Origin: CAYSPS01 sp964432975
Lineage (GTDB): Bacteria; Babelota; Babeliae; Babelales; UBA12409
Length of the DNA: 64,000 bases
Assembly (NCBI GenBank): GCA_964432975.1
Contig: CAYSPS010000002.1
Coordinates: 7,049-71,048, forward strand
Direction: 5' to 3'
The notes under the pieces are model-generated. The model ran no database searches and had not been told where the DNA came from. It saw only the letters and a program-made list of their open reading frames with translations. Positions 53,723-63,950 of this stretch are shown here, in pieces. Each line of letters opens with the position of its first letter. The first letter of the stretch is position 1. The position numbers were made by a program, and so were the translations under genes.

Positions 53723-56621
53723 TTACTCATTAACGTGCATGCCAAAATTACCGTACACAAGCCATGCTCCAGAAGCATCTGAGCGCAATGGCGCGCTCAT
53801 AATACAATTACTCGTTACGCCTGTCGAAACAGCAGTGCTGTTGTTTGTTGGAAAATGCGTAAGCGCTACACGCAAATATGGCGGCAATACATACAATGCA
53901 AGTGTGCGATGCGTGTCCACAGCACGCACAGCAAAACGCAGAGCGCCATCATCAGTATAACCGCCACGTAACTGACCAAAACTGGCAAAGTACGTTAATA
54001 AACCTTTTTTATATAAATCACCAATCATTTGTACACTTGTATCGGTAACACTTGCCTCTTCTTTAATATACAGACGATAAAAGCATGCTTGCTCATAACC
54101 ATGGTATGCAACAAGTGCAAAGACTTGCGCACCACTCGCAAAACTTGTTAGCGTATCACTCGTTGAACCAGCAAAACTCAAACTATAAATAGGCCCGGGT
54201 GATTCATTCAACACATATGGTACCCATAACGTTGGGCTATGAGAAATACTACAGCCATTAGCAATGCGAAAGAGCCCGTTATTAGTAGCCAATAACGCAA
54301 AATTATTACCAATTAAAACATCAGAAAAACTTCCATAAGTTCCCAAATTTAATTGTTGTGTCGCAGCAACAACAGTGTGCTGAACGACACCAGATACAAA
54401 TGTTGCCGGATTAATGCTCACGCGATCAAGGCCACTTTGCGTCAGCACATAAAGATAATCACCAGCTCCTACAAGCTTTTTTACATACTTATAGTTACCG
54501 ATAAGTTTGAATGTGAATCCAGTCGGCATACTTGTCGGCGCAAAACCCTGGCCGTTGGCATCTGATAACACAGCTACACCATTAACACCACCAACAGCAA
54601 TCCAGGAACGACTACTATTGCCAAATACGGTTACAGCTGTTGGCGGACCAATGCGCTCAAGCATCCCACCGCTTACGGTAAACACGCGTCCGGAGCCACT
54701 TGGAAATGTACCATTGGTGCCATGCGCAATATGGTCAGCAAAATCACCAACATAGGGTTTAATCGTACCGATAACACCGTTAGTATCACCAGTTTTTGCA
54801 AGTGCAAAAAGACCATTGCCCGCTGCCAATAAAATTGTCGTATTGTTAATACCCGAGTGCGGCATACTTTGAGTATTTAATTGTGAATCCAATGCACTGA
54901 ACGCCTGTATTCCCCCTTTACTTGCCGGAAAAAACTGCGCAAAAATATTAATTAACCCAACAGAGGAATCGCTCGTGGTACCTCCCAATAACCCATCTTT
55001 TGCATCGAGTCCCCACACCGTCTTTTTTACATTATTTACGACACCAGAACCATTTTCACTGACAAACCAAAAATTACCATTCGTCCGGTCAATAAATGCA
55101 GNNNNNNNNNNGAGCAAGCTCTGCATTTCCGCTTACTCGAGTCCATGGAGTCCAGGCGACAATGCGTCCATAATTATCAAAAATGGCACGTGATTGAAAT
55201 ACGCCTGGTTGCTGACCAGGAGCAGCATAATCATACGGAACACTTACATAAACAGCATCCCCGGCAACCTGAATATCGCCAATCAAACGGGGTGAACCAC
55301 TTGACGTAATAATAGGCAAAGCTCCAGCCCCAACCAATGCAGCTGCATTAGCCAGTGTATACAACTGAGATGCGGTAGTTGCAGCACTCGTAAACGAACG
55401 CCACAAAAAGCGATTATCCCCGGTTACATTGTACGTTGTTACTGGCGCCACCGCCACATTTGCTGCTGTTCCATGTGCGGCATCAGTACGCCAATTACTT
55501 GAATTTCGATTATCAATCAACGGAATAGCACACACATAGTTAGCAACATCGCCCATAACACCATTTCCGCCATTCACAATCAAATACGAAAGCCCAGTAC
55601 TTGTATGCATCGTGCGTACTTTATGGATTGACGCCGTTCCCCCATTCGCGGCACCAATTAAACGATCATTTGAAGTTATTGCACCATCCGCAACAATTTT
55701 TTCAAAATGCAGCGCGCCAGTCTCATTCACGCGACCAACAACAAGAGCTCGAGCACCGTTTGAAGCACCGGCTGCTGCCGTAACCTGTAATGCTATATAA
55801 AGACACTGCAACGTGCTGTCCCAGTAAAAATCAAGCGGCGAACCAGCGACGATTGTTGGATCACTTGAACCAACTTTAATCACTGTAGATGATCGATTAA
55901 GGGCAACCGCTTTATTACCAACAGCACCGGTATTAGCATTTAACATGCACAAGGTATAACCATATCCTTGTACAACAGAGCCAGTTCTTGTAAATTGCGC
56001 CATGCAAACGCCACTGTTGCCAGAACCAAAAGTCGATGAACCATTTTCCGTAACAGCACCAAATGCAACATCGGGACTACCTGTCGCACTCAAAGCCGCC
56101 GAAGTCAAAGCAACAATGCTTCCAGCTGTTGCACCAGAAGCATCAGCAGGAACCGCACTTGAAACCAACTTCACGGCCGTTTGTGTTGGCTTTGTTTTAT
56201 CAACAAGCGTTACTTCAGGAAATGAATAAATTTTTTCAGTTTGCAGTACGCCGCCTTCATCTACCACAACAAACGGCACATTTATTTGTACGGGTGGTGC
56301 AGACACATGTGAGGCTAAAAATTTAATTTTTTTACCCGTCAAAGGATTTGCCTGATCTTTAACGCCATTAAGCGTCACCCTGCTGATCCCAATAGGAATA
56401 AATTGCGCCGCAATAGAAGAATATTGTGCGACAGAAAAAATATTGCCACTCACCGCAGTAGCCGCACCAGTCGTAAAATGCGAAATGCCGCTTACATCAG
56501 ATGTTGCGATAACCGGCCCAATTGCAAAACTAAATGTTGAGGTAGTTCCATTATCACCGGTAAGAAGCGTTGCCGATTGCATACTCTGCATCAATAAAAA
56601 AAGTATCCAACATGCGCTCAT
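53723..56621 (-). CDS. Very large exported protein (about 960 aa, gap inside)
   Basis: Starts MSACWILFLLMQSMQSATLL, a signal peptide, then a mature part rich in Ser, Thr, Val, Gly and Ala. It has repeated beta-type phrases such as FLIVNGGNGVMGDVANYVC-like stretches, DRLIGAANGGTAS, LLAAGNGLFALAKTGDTNGV, and VFGNSSRSWIAVGGVNGVAVL. This resembles beta-propeller or stacked-blade surface proteins (each blade ending in a hydrophobic GxxG turn). The frame is joined over the N gap from GNAELA to AFIDRTNG. The start at 56621 is preferred over 56693. It is the largest exported unknown in the window, possibly a surface or host-interaction protein. Inference only. Confidence 0.75.
55102..55111. other. 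Assembly gap (10 N) in the large exported-protein gene
   Basis: Placeholder. The two coding frames flanking it belong to one protein but differ in phase. Confidence 0.98.
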
Positions 56622-56840
56622 ACGGCTTATTTTTTGAAACTTTACGCGTAGAAGAAATCCGGTACGTCGCGCGAAATGCTTACGCATATTCAAATCTCAC
56701 ATATTGATCATCAATTGGTCTTTAGAAGAACGATGTATAGTGTATCCAACTTTACAGATAATGCAAAAGCGCTACGCTTATTATGGTTCACTCTGAATAA
56801 TTTCAAAAATATTTTCCTTAAAACTTGCATAGAAAAAATT

Positions 56841-58370
56841 ATGAGTCATGCAAAAATTTGTTCGGCAACAACCATTGGCGTTCATGCACGCGCGGTACAC
56901 GTTGAAGTTGATGTAGCGCTTGGGCTCATTAATTTTTATATTGTCGGATTACCAGATACGGCCATCAAAGAAAGTCGTCAGCGCATTAGCGCAGCACTTA
57001 AAAACTGTGGCGTTAAATTACCTGATCGTAAAATAACGGTTAATTTAGCACCCGCCGATTTAAAAAAAGAAGGTACTCTTTTTGATGTTCCTATCACGAT
57101 TGGCATTTTACAGGCGCTTGGACTTGTAACACTTGATGAATCATGGATCAGCCAAACAATTATGATTGGGGAATTATCACTTGATGGCACCATTCGTACC
57201 GTTAATGGTGCCCTCGCAATTGCATATGATGCACACGAAATGTTGCAAAAAAAACGCATCATCGTACCAAAAGAAAATGCACTCGAAGCAGCCCTCATCA
57301 ATTCTCTTGAAGTTATAGGCGTTTCACATTTAACCGAACTCATTGCCTTCTTGCGCAACGAACGCACTATTACGCCAACAAAAAATACGCTTGAACTACC
57401 ATCAACCGTACAAGATCTGGATTTTTCTCACGTCAAGGGCCAGCAGCAAGCAAAACGTGCATTGCAAATAGCCGCTGCGGGACATCATAACATTTTGTTT
57501 GTCGGCGCACCGGGCGCAGGAAAAACCATGCTTGCCCAACGATTGCCAACGATTATGCCACCGCTCACCACAAGTGAAGCCATTGAAACAAGCAAAATTT
57601 ATTCAATTTCTGGAAAACTTTCACGACAGGTGCTCTATGCAAATCGACCATTTCGAGCACCACATCATAGCATTTCACAGGCTGGTCTGGTTGGCGGCGG
57701 TACATATCCACAACCAGGCGAGGTGAGCCTTGCACATCATGGCATACTTTTTCTGGACGAGCTTACCGAATTTAAACGCGGGGCGCTGGAGGCACTCCGA
57801 CAACCGCTTGAAGAACATCGTGTCTGCATTGCGCGCGCCAATCATAGCATTACATTTCCGGCAAAATTTTTACTCGTTGGTGCACTCAACCCATGCCCTT
57901 GTGGATTTTTTGGCGATCAACGACGTTCATGCACATGTACACCACAAGACATTCAAAAATATTTACAAAAACTATCAGGACCATTGTTGGATCGCATCGA
58001 TCTACAAATTCATATTCCATCTCTTGCATATGATACAATGAAACAAGCACCAAGTAACTACACATCAGCAGATTTAGTACACCCAGTACAACACGCGCGC
58101 ATGCGCCAAGAAAAACGGCTCGGGCATGGACGCACCAACAGTGGCATGCATTCCCACGAAATTGAATGCCATTGTCATTTAAATCCAGAGGCAGAACATA
58201 CCATAAAAATAGCTTTTGAACGGCTCCGTCTAAGCATGCGCGGGTATCATAAAATTTTAAAAATTGCGCGCACCATTGCCGATCTTCATGATGAAGAAGA
58301 TATTCAGCAGCCCCATATTCATGAAGCGCTTATGTACCGCAGCCTTGAGCATACGCTTAAAACACTATAA
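56841..58370 (+). CDS. comM: YifB/ComM family Mg-chelatase-like AAA ATPase
   Basis: 509 residues. The N-terminal ChlI-like domain has GVHARAVHVEVDVALGLINF and VGLPDTAIKESRQRI. The AAA core has FVGAPGAGKTMLAQRLP (Walker A, near 220) and ILFLDELTEF (Walker B). The C-terminal domain contains NPCPCGFFGDQRRSCTC and RYHKILKIARTIADL-like text. ComM is a helicase for branch migration during transformation in some bacteria. Upstream in-frame ATGs reach into the promoter region of the divergent large gene, so 56841 is chosen. No clear ribosome site. Confidence 0.94.
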   Translation: MSHAKICSATTIGVHARAVHVEVDVALGLINFYIVGLPDTAIKESRQRISAALKNCGVKLPDRKITVNLAPADLKKEGTLFDVPITIGILQALGLVTLDESWISQTIMIGELSLDGTIRTVNGALAIAYDAHEMLQKKRIIVPKENALEAALINSLEVIGVSHLTELIAFLRNERTITPTKNTLELPSTVQDLDFSHVKGQQQAKRALQIAAAGHHNILFVGAPGAGKTMLAQRLPTIMPPLTTSEAIETSKIYSISGKLSRQVLYANRPFRAPHHSISQAGLVGGGTYPQPGEVSLAHHGILFLDELTEFKRGALEALRQPLEEHRVCIARANHSITFPAKFLLVGALNPCPCGFFGDQRRSCTCTPQDIQKYLQKLSGPLLDRIDLQIHIPSLAYDTMKQAPSNYTSADLVHPVQHARMRQEKRLGHGRTNSGMHSHEIECHCHLNPEAEHTIKIAFERLRLSMRGYHKILKIARTIADLHDEEDIQQPHIHEALMYRSLEHTLKTL

Positions 58371-58435
58371 CGTGCATTGATCAGCACAGTTTTCTCGCTA
58401 TACTTAATGGTGTCTTACTAAGGCAGGAAACAATC

Positions 58436-59110
58436 GTGCATACCCTCCGTGCAGAAAATCTCAAGAAAGTATATCGACAGGGATCTAACACGCTTTTGGT
58501 GCTCAATGGCATTAATTATGTGTTTGAAAGCAATAAACGATATGCCATTACGGGAATTTCTGGCACTGGCAAATCTACCTTTATGCATATACTCGCCGGC
58601 ATTGATACACCAACAGAAGGGACGGTTTTTTTTGATAAAGACCCCTTAAATACACAGACAGAAAAACAACGGGAACATTTTCGCAACAAAAAAATAGGAC
58701 TTGTGTTTCAAGAGTCTTACCTTATCAGTGAATTGACCGTTGCTGAAAATGTTATGCTCGCTGGACTTATCGCTCATCAATCGCATGCGCAGGCGTATAA
58801 ACGTGCTCTTGATCTTTTAAAATACGTTGGATTGGAACAAAAGGCTTCGCATCATCCAAAAACTCTTTCTGGTGGACAACAACAAAAAATTGCTGTGCTG
58901 CGTGCGCTTTTTAATGAACCAAGTTTTCTGCTTGCTGATGAACCTACAGGCAGCCTTGATCGAGAAAATGCACAAGCTATTTTCCAATTGCTCCAAAGTG
59001 CACATCAACAAGGAACTGGCCTTATCATAAGTTCTCATGATCCAGACATCATAAACCAAGTAGATGAGCATCTTGTTTTAACGCAGGGATTGATGAAACA
59101 ACAATCATAA
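58436..59110 (+). CDS. ABC transporter ATPase, LolD-like
   Basis: 224 residues, close to LolD. Walker A GISGTGKST (about 39-47), Q loop FQESY, signature LSGGQQQKIAVLRAL, Walker B FLLADEPTGSLD, and SSHD switch histidine. LolD with LolC/E releases lipoproteins to LolA for transport to the outer membrane; a FtsE or MacB role is possible. The start is GTG at 58436 with AGGCAGGA upstream. The permease is not adjacent: murJ follows after 21 bases. Confidence 0.87.
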   Translation: MHTLRAENLKKVYRQGSNTLLVLNGINYVFESNKRYAITGISGTGKSTFMHILAGIDTPTEGTVFFDKDPLNTQTEKQREHFRNKKIGLVFQESYLISELTVAENVMLAGLIAHQSHAQAYKRALDLLKYVGLEQKASHHPKTLSGGQQQKIAVLRALFNEPSFLLADEPTGSLDRENAQAIFQLLQSAHQQGTGLIISSHDPDIINQVDEHLVLTQGLMKQQS

Positions 59111-59131
59111 CCAACACAAAAGGTTTTTTTC

Positions 59132-60691
59132 ATGAGCTCGGTCAAACGTTCAATTTTGCAAAAAACAGTACAATTTGGGACTGCAACATTTTTAAGCCGC
59201 ATACTTGGTTTAGTCCGAGAAATTTTACAAGCACGACTCCTTGGCGTTAGTGCAATTTCTGATGCATTTGTTGCGGCATTTAAAATTCCAAATTCTTTAC
59301 GCAAAATTTTTGCAGAGGGTGCACTTACCGGTGCATTTGTTCCAACGATTGTCAGCATTCTTAAGCGCGATGGGAAAAAGAGCGTTAATGATCTCATGAG
59401 CGTTTCTTTTATTGTGTTTGAAGGAACATTGCTTGCCCTCTGTTTGTTGATTTTTTTCAACCCACACACAACGGTCAAACTCATTGTTTTCGGCTTTTCT
59501 GATGAAAAAATAGCTTACGCTGTGCCTTTTCTACGCATCCTTATAGCGTTTATTCTTTTTATATCAAGCAGCGCACTGCTCAGTTGTGCATTACAAGCGG
59601 TAAATCATTTTTTTGTACCAGCATTTTCACAAGTCGTGCTCAACATTTTTTTTATTACGGGCATTACCGTTTGTCTGATTTTCGGTGTTTCGCTGAATTA
59701 CTTGTGCGGATTTATTATTGCCGGAAGCGTGTGTGCATTTTTAATGCACTTGATTGCGTACCTGCACTATAACTTCTCGTTTGGATCGATTAACCCACAG
59801 GCATGGCGCAATTTTCGTGGACTGGTAAACAAATTTATACCATCGATGTTTGGTATGAGTGTTGTTGAGATCAACTTATTTGTCGATTCAACGCTCGCGT
59901 CATTTTTACCAACTGGCGCATATACGTTGCTTTATCTGGGATCTCGCTTAATGCAAATTCCTCTTGGCGTGTTTGGTGTTGCATTTTCATCAATTTTGTT
60001 GCCACATTTTTCACGCGTGAGTTTATATGCACCAAAAAGACTTGGTTTCTACATTTTAGAAGCAGCAAAATTAGTGCTGTGGGTAACGGTACCTGCAACA
60101 CTCTTTATGGCACTTTTTTCGCAAAAAATTTTCATTACTCTCTTTGTGTCGAGTAAATTCGCCATAACGCGTGTACCTGAAGCAAGTTATATTCTCATTG
60201 CCGCGCTTTTAGGACTTTTCTTTTTTTCGATCAACAAAATTTTGCTTAATATTTTTTATTCGCTCCATGATACACATGCCCCAACAATCACATCAATTGC
60301 ATTCACAATTTTTAATATCAGCGCCAGTTTAGTATTCATGCAATTCATAGGTGCGGCTGGTCTTGCACTTGGCACATCACTGGCTGGTATCGTACAAACT
60401 ATTGCTTTGATATATTATTTGCGCAAAAAATATCATTTTACGCTCTATGCATCGTATTTTTTTGATTTTGCCTGGCATTATGCAGCACAGCTCACAATCG
60501 TTTTTCCTGCATTTTTACTTTTACACTGGCTTTTAGCCAATGCAATTGCAGCATATCTGCCAACTATGAGCACATTTCTTCTGACAAAAGCCGGATTTTG
60601 GCTTTGGACCTTCCCACTCATGGGGGGTGTATTTATCGTGCTCTATGTAACCCGAACATTATTTGGCCTACGCGCACACTTTTTAGATTAA
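59132..60691 (+). CDS. murJ: Lipid II flippase MurJ
   Basis: 519 residues, about 14 membrane helices, MVF family of the MOP superfamily. The opening TFLSRILGLVREILQARLLG and AFVAAFKIPNSLRKIFAEGALTG (in two parts) are the family signature, with the arginine needed for lipid II binding. It moves the peptidoglycan precursor across the inner membrane. Ribosome site AAAGG. Confidence 0.96.
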   Translation: MSSVKRSILQKTVQFGTATFLSRILGLVREILQARLLGVSAISDAFVAAFKIPNSLRKIFAEGALTGAFVPTIVSILKRDGKKSVNDLMSVSFIVFEGTLLALCLLIFFNPHTTVKLIVFGFSDEKIAYAVPFLRILIAFILFISSSALLSCALQAVNHFFVPAFSQVVLNIFFITGITVCLIFGVSLNYLCGFIIAGSVCAFLMHLIAYLHYNFSFGSINPQAWRNFRGLVNKFIPSMFGMSVVEINLFVDSTLASFLPTGAYTLLYLGSRLMQIPLGVFGVAFSSILLPHFSRVSLYAPKRLGFYILEAAKLVLWVTVPATLFMALFSQKIFITLFVSSKFAITRVPEASYILIAALLGLFFFSINKILLNIFYSLHDTHAPTITSIAFTIFNISASLVFMQFIGAAGLALGTSLAGIVQTIALIYYLRKKYHFTLYASYFFDFAWHYAAQLTIVFPAFLLLHWLLANAIAAYLPTMSTFLLTKAGFWLWTFPLMGGVFIVLYVTRTLFGLRAHFLD

Positions 60692-60713
60692 CACGCGAGC
60701 CACGGACGCATAA

Positions 60714-61766
60714 TCAGCCCCATCTTCTGATAAGTTCTGGGCTACCTGTAAGGATTTCATCAAGAAACGCTTTTACGCCACCGTTACGTGCCTGACTATA
60801 AAGTTTTTGCAAAATAGCTATTGCCTCATCATAGTTCTCATCAGAAAGCGCCGTAAATAAGCGCGATGTCTCTTGATTGAGATGTTCTGCTTCAGGCGTA
60901 AGAGGCTCATCGGCAGGCCCGGCTTGTCGTAATCGTTGACTTGCAAGCTCTTCGCGCGCCCGTTCTGCCCCAGCTGCACGCGCTTGCGTTACATCTTGGC
61001 GCCAGAGTGGCTCAACCCATCCAAGTGCTTTTTCATAGGCACGTTTAAGATCTGTTAATTCTTCTTCGGTCCACCACGTCATTCGCCCAATTTCTGAATA
61101 ATAGTCAGCATGTGGATCGCACACACCAAATCGTCCTGAGCGTGGCAAGTGGCCAGCACCTTCGGCGCGTTGCTCCTCATTGATACGTTGCCAGGCGGCA
61201 CACAAATTAATAAAATCGTAATATTCGATTCCATTATCAGAATTTATTTCAATCTGCCGACCGTTCTGCACAACCTGACGTTTCGATACGTCAATCCAAT
61301 GGCCATTATGAAAAATAAAATCAGCTTGTGGCATATCAGACCAGCGATTCTCTGGCACATTATTTCGCAATGCATGCAAAAGATTTGCCATCTGGCTATA
61401 AGGAACTAATTCAAAAGTTCCTTGCGGCGTCCTGTCGAAAATAAAAATTTGATTAATTGGACGATTGGTAAGCGGATCCTTAAAAGTTTTTGCACGAACA
61501 AGCGCACGAGCCAAACCTGTCTCTTCATAAATCTGTGGATCTGTACCAACAGGAAAAACAACAGCAATGCGAAAAGGTCGAGACTCCCTAAGTGATTGCA
61601 AGATAAGATCATCGAAAGTTTCCTGCGCTATAACATCAAGGTTTTGGGTATCGAAACGGAGCGATGGATAACCAAAGGGCCCCTCAATTTCAACCACTTT
61701 AGATAGAACACCACACCAAAAACTCATTAAAAGACCAACAAGCAAAAAACTTTCATTTTTAATCAT
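60714..61766 (-). CDS. Exported protein of unknown function (350 aa)
   Basis: Signal peptide MIKNESFLLVGLLMSFWCGVLS. The middle (70-190) has RPFRIAVVFPVGTDPQIYEE and QIFIFDRTPQGTF. The C-terminal 120 residues are helical and charged (RAYEKALGWVEPLWRQD, AAGAERAREELASQRLRQA). GGGGGAG upstream of 61766 supports the start. It converges with murJ (22 bases). KTFKDPLTNRPI faintly recalls a U-box phrase; not enough to claim. Confidence 0.68.
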   Translation of the reverse strand: MIKNESFLLVGLLMSFWCGVLSKVVEIEGPFGYPSLRFDTQNLDVIAQETFDDLILQSLRESRPFRIAVVFPVGTDPQIYEETGLARALVRAKTFKDPLTNRPINQIFIFDRTPQGTFELVPYSQMANLLHALRNNVPENRWSDMPQADFIFHNGHWIDVSKRQVVQNGRQIEINSDNGIEYYDFINLCAAWQRINEEQRAEGAGHLPRSGRFGVCDPHADYYSEIGRMTWWTEEELTDLKRAYEKALGWVEPLWRQDVTQARAAGAERAREELASQRLRQAGPADEPLTPEAEHLNQETSRLFTALSDENYDEAIAILQKLYSQARNGGVKAFLDEILTGSPELIRRWG

Positions 61767-61823
61767 GAAGAACTCCCCCATTTATTTGTACAGCATACGA
61801 GAAAATAATCTAAATTAGCAATA

Positions 61824-63278
61824 TTATTGTGAAAGTTTTTTGCGCAATACGTCATTAACCAAGCGCGGGTTAGCTTTGCCACCAGAAATTTTCATAACCT
61901 GGCCAACAAAAAACCCGTACAAGCGCTCATTGCCTGCTTTATACGCTACGACTTGCGTCTGATTATCACGCAAAACTTGATCAATAAGGGCCTCAAGCTC
62001 TTGCATAGAGCCAATTTGTTCCAAGCCGCGTTCTTTGACAATCGCTGTTGGAGATTTACCAGTAGCGGCACACTCATCAAACACGTCTTGTGCTATTTTG
62101 CTGTTAATAACGTTCTCATCAAGCAATTTTACTAGCTCAGCAATATGCGCTGGCGTTACTTTGCATTGTTCAATATGTACCCCACGCTCTTTGAGATAGC
62201 CGATAACGTTGCGTAATATCCAATGAATGAGCTGTGCGCTTTGATGATGTACATATGCTTTTTCAAAATATGCAGCCAAATTCAGATCATCGATGAGAAT
62301 ATTTGCCTGATATTCATTTAACCCTATTTTTTGTGTAAATCTTTCAAATTTTTGATCAGGCAATTCCGGCAGATGCGATTTAATTGTTGCAAGCCATTTG
62401 TCGTCAATTTCAAGCGGCGGCAAATCAGGCTCTTGAAAATAACGATAATCAGCCGCTTCTTCCTTGGAGCGCATCGAAATTGTTTTCTTGCCAGAAGTGT
62501 CCCATAAACGCGTTTCTTGCATAACGCGTTCACCACGTTCAAGACAATCAATCTGACGCTCTATTTCATATTCAATAGCATCGGAAATAAACTTAAACGA
62601 GTTAATATTTTTTAACTCGACTTTCGTTCCAAGTTTCTGTTCGCCTTTTTTGCGCACCGAGATATTTGTATCAGCGCGAAACGCCCCTTCTTCCATATTT
62701 GCACTACTAATTCCCAAATACAAAACAGTATTGCGCAATGATCGTAAATAAAGACGCGCTTCTTCAGATGATGCAATATCGGGATAACTTACAATCTCTA
62801 AAAGTGGGGTTCCCGCGCGATTAAGATCAACAAAACTTTCATTCGTTGCCGGACTGTGAATATTTTTGCCGGCATCCTCTTCCATATGAATACGGATAAG
62901 TCTGATTTTTTTATTTGTATCGTCTGAGCGCGTAACTGTTACATATCCATCACGACAAATGGGATGCGTGTCTTGCGTGATCTGAAAATTTTTTGGCAAG
63001 TCAGGATAAAAATAATGTTTGCGCGCAAAAGATGTACACCGTGTAATAACCGAATTTGTTGCCAAACCAAGCGCAAGTGCATGAGTCACTACTTCTTTAT
63101 TCAACACTGGTAATACACCAGGGTACCCGGCACATATTGGACAAATATTAGTATTTGGCCTCTGCCCAAATTGATTTGGGCACGAACAAAAAATTTTACT
63201 TTTCGTGTTTAATTGCACATGCACTTCCATGCCAATTACAACTTCATAAGCTGGATAGCGCTCTAAAACAGATGACAT
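61824..63278 (-). CDS. gatB: Aspartyl/glutamyl-tRNA amidotransferase subunit B
   Basis: Subunit of GatCAB, which amidates Glu-tRNA-Gln or Asp-tRNA-Asn. The N-terminus has the signature IGMEVHVQLNTKSKIFCSC. The zinc-binding cysteines lie in FCSCPNQFG and NICPICAGYPG, followed by HYFYPDLPKNFQITQ. The C-terminal YqeY-like tail ends GGKANPRLVNDVLRKKL. 484 residues, usual. The ATG at 63278 follows AAGGA by 6 bases. gatA and gatC are not adjacent in the window. Confidence 0.97.
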   Translation of the reverse strand: MSSVLERYPAYEVVIGMEVHVQLNTKSKIFCSCPNQFGQRPNTNICPICAGYPGVLPVLNKEVVTHALALGLATNSVITRCTSFARKHYFYPDLPKNFQITQDTHPICRDGYVTVTRSDDTNKKIRLIRIHMEEDAGKNIHSPATNESFVDLNRAGTPLLEIVSYPDIASSEEARLYLRSLRNTVLYLGISSANMEEGAFRADTNISVRKKGEQKLGTKVELKNINSFKFISDAIEYEIERQIDCLERGERVMQETRLWDTSGKKTISMRSKEEAADYRYFQEPDLPPLEIDDKWLATIKSHLPELPDQKFERFTQKIGLNEYQANILIDDLNLAAYFEKAYVHHQSAQLIHWILRNVIGYLKERGVHIEQCKVTPAHIAELVKLLDENVINSKIAQDVFDECAATGKSPTAIVKERGLEQIGSMQELEALIDQVLRDNQTQVVAYKAGNERLYGFFVGQVMKISGGKANPRLVNDVLRKKLSQ

Positions 63279-63335
63279 GAACAATCCTTATGCTATGTTA
63301 ACTTTAGTATAGCAAAAAATAAGGAGATGCATCTG

Positions 63336-63950
63336 ATGAACATGCTTGAGCAAATCTTAATCACAACATTACGTGATAAAAACACATCTATGATCGAATT
63401 TCGGGCAGCGGCGCAACAACTTGCGCATATTCTTGTGTATAAAGCTGCACAATTTTTGCCAACAGCCCCAATTACCATCAGCACACCCACGGGGACAACT
63501 ACAACAGGTGCTCAATGTCCACATGAAATTATTTTGATACCAATACTGCGCTCTGGGCTTGCGCTCTTACCCGCTTTTCTTGAAGCTTTTACCCGTGCCC
63601 GGGTAGGCGTTGTTGGTCTCAAGCGTGATGAAAAAACCGCCGTTGCGCATTTGTACTATCAAAATCTACCTAAAATTACTGCTGACGACTATGTAATCGT
63701 ACTTGACCCAATGATTGCAACCGGTGGTAGTAGTGTCGATGCATTACATATTATTATGCAGCATGGCGCCAATCAAGAGCGCACGATCTTTGTCGGCGTT
63801 ATCAGCGCACAACCAGGATTACAACATCTTAAAAAAGAATTCCCACGCGTGCACGTCATAACAGCAGTTGATGACCCAAAATTGAATAAAGATTTTTTTA
63901 TTGTGCCTGGGTTAGGCGATTTCGGCGACAGATTTTTTGGAACAATCTAA
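63336..63950 (+). CDS. upp: Uracil phosphoribosyltransferase
   Basis: Salvages uracil to UMP with PRPP. Motifs: ILIPILRSGLALLPAF, VGLKRDEKT, and the PRPP loop VIVLDPMIATGGSS (about 125-138). C-terminal FIVPGLGDFGDRFFGT closes the active site. 204 residues, normal. The ATG at 63336 follows AAGGAG by 9 bases; the ATG at 63327 abuts it. Salvage rather than synthesis suits a host-dependent organism. Confidence 0.96.
   Translation: MNMLEQILITTLRDKNTSMIEFRAAAQQLAHILVYKAAQFLPTAPITISTPTGTTTTGAQCPHEIILIPILRSGLALLPAFLEAFTRARVGVVGLKRDEKTAVAHLYYQNLPKITADDYVIVLDPMIATGGSSVDALHIIMQHGANQERTIFVGVISAQPGLQHLKKEFPRVHVITAVDDPKLNKDFFIVPGLGDFGDRFFGTI

Noticed and set aside
61430..61500. U-box-like phrase KTFKDPLTNRPI in the 350-residue exported protein
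   Set aside because: Only a few residues match and the rest of the domain pattern is absent.
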